From: Chitinophagaceae bacterium UBA1931
GTDB lineage: Bacteria; Bacteroidota; Bacteroidia; Chitinophagales; Chitinophagaceae
Assembly: GCA_002337125.1 (NCBI GenBank)
Contig: DDFJ01000004.1
Coordinates: 669,832 to 733,831 of the forward strand
Reading direction: 5' to 3'
Length of the DNA: 64,000 bases
Made by a program: the position numbers and the translations under genes. Shown here one piece after another: positions 60,393-64,000 of the stretch; positions within the stretch are counted from its first letter, which is position 1; each line of letters starts with the position of its first letter. The notes under the pieces were generated by a model. The model saw nothing but the letters and a program-made list of their open reading frames with translations, did no database searches and was not told the origin of the DNA.

Positions 60393-61289
60393 ATGATAAA
60401 GCGGACTCTTTATTTTGGCAATCCTGCCTACCTGAAAACCAGTAATGAACAGTTAGTGATTGAGCTGCCCGATACTGGCGAAACCAAGCAAGCCCCCATT
60501 GAAGATATCGGGATGCTGATATTGGACCACCAGCAGATCACCATTACACAGGCTGTGATGTCCAGGCTGTTAGCCAATAATACAGCTGTGATTACCTGTG
60601 ATGAGACCCACCACCCCACCGGGCTTTTCCTGAATTTAGACGGGCATAGTCTGCAAAGCCAGAAGCAGCAGGCGCAGTTAGAAGCCAGCATACCGCTTAA
60701 AAAGCAATTGTGGCAGCAAACAGTAATGGCCAAAATCCAGAACCAGGCGGCGCTTTTAGTGCAGGAACGGGAGCAGGCAAAGTTTTTAACGGAGCTTGCC
60801 AAAGATGTGAAAAGCGGAGATGCTGACAATGCCGAAGCTGTTGCTGCAGCGTATTACTGGAAACGGGTTTTTCCTGCTTTCCTGGAGTTCAGGCGGGAAC
60901 GTTATGGCCCTCCGCCTAATAACCTGCTGAACTATGGTTATTCCATTTTGAGGGCGATGGTTGCCCGGAGCCTTGTAGCCAGCGGCATGCTTCCCACTTT
61001 TGGTATTCACCACCGGAACCAGTATAACAGCTACTGCCTTGCAGATGATATTATGGAACCTTACCGGCCTTTTGTGGATAAGGTGGTTTGTGATATTGTG
61101 CGGATGAACGGGAAGTTTTTAGACATGACCCCGAAGATGAAACAGGCCATACTTGCATTGCCAGCTATGGATGTGCATATGGGCGGGCAGAAAAGCCCGT
61201 TGATGAATGCCGTGCAGCGAACCACTGCCAGTTTAGCCAAGTGTTTTGAAGGGAAGACGAGGAAGATTTTGTACCCGGAATTTGTGTGA
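60393..61289 (+). CDS. cas1: CRISPR-associated endonuclease Cas1 (type II)
   Basis: 298 aa, normal for type II Cas1. Metal-dependent integrase that with Cas2 inserts new spacers. N-terminal beta domain (KRTLYFGNPAYL, IGMLILDHQQITIT), then the helical catalytic domain with Glu148 (DNAEAVAAAYYW), His206/207 (GIHHRNQYN) and Glu222 (ADDIMEPYRP). All expected metal ligands are present. 42 bases after cas9 on the same strand. Noticeably richer in G+C (about half in samples) than cas9 (about 30%). Confidence 0.97.
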   Translation: MIKRTLYFGNPAYLKTSNEQLVIELPDTGETKQAPIEDIGMLILDHQQITITQAVMSRLLANNTAVITCDETHHPTGLFLNLDGHSLQSQKQQAQLEASIPLKKQLWQQTVMAKIQNQAALLVQEREQAKFLTELAKDVKSGDADNAEAVAAAYYWKRVFPAFLEFRRERYGPPPNNLLNYGYSILRAMVARSLVASGMLPTFGIHHRNQYNSYCLADDIMEPYRPFVDKVVCDIVRMNGKFLDMTPKMKQAILALPAMDVHMGGQKSPLMNAVQRTTASLAKCFEGKTRKILYPEFV

Positions 61290-61335
61290 ACCGGAATGTC
61301 AGAACCGTGATTTGGGGAGATTTGATTGATTGAAC

Positions 61336-61369
61336 AGATTGCTTCGGTCGTGCCTCCCTCGCAATGACG
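61336..61369. repeat. REP-like dispersed repeat between cas1 and cas2
   Basis: AGATTGCTTCGGTCG, then TGCCTCCCTCGCAATGACG. Read on the minus strand it begins CGTCATTGCGAGG and ends GAAGCAATCT, the ends of a short palindromic repeat seen scattered in many unrelated bacterial genomes. It explains the unusual 108-base gap inside the cas operon. Confidence 0.6.
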
Positions 61370-61397
61370 TTTACGAATGAACCTGTTTTATATAACC

Positions 61398-61733
61398 ATG
61401 TATGAACGCTTTAATGCCTATAGAATAATGTGGGTGCTTGTATTTTTTGACCTCCCCACTGAAACCAAAAAGGAGCGGAAGATTTATGCCCGGTTCCGCA
61501 AGGAAATTATGGCCGACGGATTTTCCATGTTCCAGTTCAGCATTTACCTGCGGCACTGCCCCAGCAAGGAAAATGCGGATGTGCATATTAAACGGGTAAA
61601 AGGAATGCTGCCAGCCAAGGGGCATGTAGGTATTATGTGTATTACCGACAAACAATTCGGGATGATGGAAATTTTCAGGGGAAAGGAAATGGTTGACAAC
61701 CCTGACACTGTACAACAGCTTGAACTATTTTAA
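61398..61733 (+). CDS. cas2: CRISPR-associated endoribonuclease Cas2
   Basis: 111 aa from the ATG at 61398 (MYERFNAYRIMWVLVFFDLP), the usual start context of type II Cas2; an in-frame ATG 21 bases upstream would add seven residues. Ferredoxin-like fold; FFDLPTETKKERK carries the conserved Asp, and MFQFSIYLRHC the second strand. Forms the Cas1-Cas2 integration complex. Separated from cas1 by a REP-like insertion and followed 6 bases later by a strong terminator. Confidence 0.95.
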   Translation: MYERFNAYRIMWVLVFFDLPTETKKERKIYARFRKEIMADGFSMFQFSIYLRHCPSKENADVHIKRVKGMLPAKGHVGIMCITDKQFGMMEIFRGKEMVDNPDTVQQLELF

Positions 61734-61739
61734 AGAACA

Positions 61740-61778
61740 GGATAAAAAAAACGGGTTTAAGACCCGTTTTTTTTATCC
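61740..61778. terminator. Symmetric terminator between the cas operon and the CRISPR array
   Basis: A perfect 17-bp inverted repeat (GGATAAAAAAAACGGGT and its complement) with a 5-nt loop. The A8/T8 runs make it work on both strands, so it can end the cas mRNA rightward and the array transcript leftward. Confidence 0.9.
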
Positions 61779-61825
61779 TGAAAAGCAGCTAAAATCCTTT
61801 GCTATTAAGGCTTTCAGCGAAAGCT

Positions 61826-64000
61826 TGTGTGAAAGAACTAAGCTACTTAATAATTTGAAAGCAAATCACAACTTTATCTGCGAGTAAAATACGCATTAAC
61901 AGTGTGTGAAAGAACTAAGCTACTTAATAATTTGAAAGCAAATCACAACGCTCACTGGATTATAATGTAAAGTGTGACGTGTGTGAAAGAACTAAGCTAC
62001 TTAATAATTTGAAAGCAAATCACAACTGCCGCTGATAAGAACGCTGTTAAAGTTCGTGTGTGAAAGAACTAAGCTACTTAATAATTTGAAAGCAAATCAC
62101 AACCTTAATGCGCCAGCTGCGACACCATGACCTTGTGTGAAAGAACTAAGCTACTTAATAATTTGAAAGCAAATCACAACTGTTTTGTACGCACCAGTTA
62201 AAGCTCCTGTTGTGTGAAAGAACTAAGCTACTTAATAATTTGAAAGCAAATCACAACTGTTTCCTGCCAATCATCATAAGTTCCACCTGTGTGAAAGAAC
62301 TAAGCTACTTAATAATTTGAAAGCAAATCACAACTGGGCGGTATAAGCGACACAACAGCTTTCATGTGTGAAAGAACTAAGCTACTTAATAATTTGAAAG
62401 CAAATCACAACTTGTGATTCGTTTGATTCGGTATTCGGTACTGTGTGAAAGAACTAAGCTACTTAATAATTTGAAAGCAAATCACAACTGCCCTGCGGGC
62501 GCTGTCCTTTGTGTGTGGTGTGTGAAAGAACTAAGCTACTTAATAATTTGAAAGCAAATCACAACTCACCATCACCAACCAACAAACAGGAAGATTGTGT
62601 GAAAGAACTAAGCTACTTAATAATTTGAAAGCAAATCACAACTGGTTCGATATCACCCTACGCAGCAGCAGGTGTGTGAAAGAACTAAGCTACTTAATAA
62701 TTTGAAAGCAAATCACAACCTTGACATAGTTACTGTGTTGAGATAACATGTGTGAAAGAACTAAGCTACTTAATAATTTGAAAGCAAATCACAACTACAT
62801 CACCAAACCATTCTAAAAACATGGCTGTGTGAAAGAACTAAGCTACTTAATAATTTGAAAGCAAATCACAACTTAATAAACGCTGTTATTAATCAGCTTG
62901 GCTGTGTGAAAGAACTAAGCTACTTAATAATTTGAAAGCAAATCACAACATCAGACCTGATTAAAAAGACTGATGGAACTGTGTGAAAGAACTAAGCTAC
63001 TTAATAATTTGAAAGCAAATCACAACCTTCACCTGGTAGTTACCACACTGTATTTTTGTGTGAAAGAACTAAGCTACTTAATAATTTGAAAGCAAATCAC
63101 AACATGGTCATACATTGAAGATGGGAGCCATATGTGTGAAAGAACTAAGCTACTTAATAATTTGAAAGCAAATCACAACTGGTTAATATATCTCAGCTCC
63201 GGTACAGCGTGTGTGAAAGAACTAAGCTACTTAATAATTTGAAAGCAAATCACAACTGGTTGACCAGGTTTTGCAATACGACTTTATGTGTGAAAGAACT
63301 AAGCTACTTAATAATTTGAAAGCAAATCACAACTCATCAAAGGCATCAGTCCATGCTTCAATATGTGTGAAAGAACTAAGCTACTTAATAATTTGAAAGC
63401 AAATCACAACCCGAATATAAAGGGACTCCGTATGTCGATATGTGTGAAAGAACTAAGCTACTTAATAATTTGAAAGCAAATCACAACAGGAACTCGGAGC
63501 AGGAGCTTTCAACACCTGTGTGAAAGAACTAAGCTACTTAATAATTTGAAAGCAAATCACAACACTAAAGCTGTTGATATGAAGTTTACTTTTTGTGTGA
63601 AAGAACTAAGCTACTTAATAATTTGAAAGCAAATCACAACAATGTATCTCCTGGTAATACCGGCATTGCTTGTGTGAAAGAACTAAGCTACTTAATAATT
63701 TGAAAGCAAATCACAACTAAAGTGTATGGATCTAGTCCAGTTGCAATTGTGTGAAAGAACTAAGCTACTTAATAATTTGAAAGCAAATCACAACTGTATT
63801 TTTATACACTTCACTTTTAATTATGTGTGAAAGAACTAAGCTACTTAATAATTTGAAAGCAAATCACAACTATTTTTTCACTTGCCATTTTAAACGTTTA
63901 TGTGTGAAAGAACTAAGCTACTTAATAATTTGAAAGCAAATCACAACACCTTTATCTTTGTGAAACAAAAGCGGGGGTGTGTGAAAGAACTAAGCTACTT
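61826..64000 (-). CRISPR. Type II-C CRISPR array, 28 full repeats plus one cut by the window end
   Basis: 47-bp repeats starting at 61826 and then every 76-77 bases; the 29th begins at 63978 and is truncated at base 64000. All 28 complete copies are identical by eye. There are 28 complete spacers: 24 of 30 bp and four of 29 bp (at 62720, 63104, 63488 and 63795). All look different from one another. In crRNA sense (minus strand) the repeat starts GTTGTGATTTGCTTTCAAAT and ends GTTCTTTCACACA, close to other Bacteroidota II-C repeats. The orientation follows from the tracrRNA anti-repeat, so the cas2-proximal end should be the old end and the leader lies beyond the window. Confidence 0.98.

Noticed and set aside
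61693..61887. 64-codon frame overlapping the end of cas2 and the first CRISPR repeat
   Set aside because: Crosses the terminator and the array; no protein-like features.

Overview
The window looks like a chromosomal segment of a Bacteroidota bacterium, most probably of the Chitinophagaceae type. The evidence is a type IX secretion C-terminal sorting domain, DUF4270 and DUF3667 proteins, BshC, LytS/LytTR-type regulators, many lipoproteins and outer-membrane barrels, an A/T-rich genome, and many promoters of the Bacteroidota form TTTG-N19-TAnnTTTG instead of -35/-10 boxes with Shine-Dalgarno leaders. Species assignment is inference.

Bases 1-52,000 are mostly ordinary chromosome. In order they hold: two YqaE-like small membrane proteins (one cut by the window edge), dnaK, a TPR histidine kinase, aspartate kinase, a glycine-rich T9SS cargo, a YafK-like L,D-transpeptidase fused to a TonB-type C-terminus, and a large GH18/NodB/GT2 polysaccharide protein. 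Then come purK, a three-gene RND efflux operon, a four-helix-bundle (23S-IVS-type) gene between inverted heptamer repeats, purE, bshC, a sterol-desaturase-type hydroxylase and a ketoglutarate-semialdehyde-type dehydrogenase. An ECF sigma operon, rimO, a degenerate PolX/PHP protein, a serine hydrolase, a Kelch/DUF4270/OMP envelope block, a LytS-LytTR pair, thioredoxin, and a DUF3667-mazG-NtrY-like kinase operon follow.

Bases 48,800-53,200 hold three tRNA genes (Gly-GCC, Leu-UAA, Leu-GAG). Both tRNA-Leu genes carry traces of a small GIY-YIG nuclease gene between duplicated pieces of the tRNA. At Leu-UAA an intact GIY-YIG gene lies between two identical 76-bp copies of the tRNA 3' part plus terminator. 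At Leu-GAG a GIY-YIG C-terminal remnant lies between two copies of the tRNA's first 13 bases and separates the tRNA from its promoter. Heptamer-period repeat arrays start at or next to stop codons at three places (20,561; 52,083; 53,004).

Bases 53,000-64,000 form an accessory, defence-like region: a HEPN-domain protein, a SatD-family protein behind three evenly spaced palindromic operators, a small membrane protein, an XRE regulator, and a complete type II-C CRISPR-Cas locus (cas9-cas1-cas2, then an array of 47-bp repeats that runs off the window). A tracrRNA candidate is visible on the minus strand just upstream of cas9, with its own promoter, an anti-repeat, a nexus hairpin and a terminator. 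Its anti-repeat shows that crRNAs are read from the minus strand, toward cas2, so the leader end should lie beyond base 64,000.
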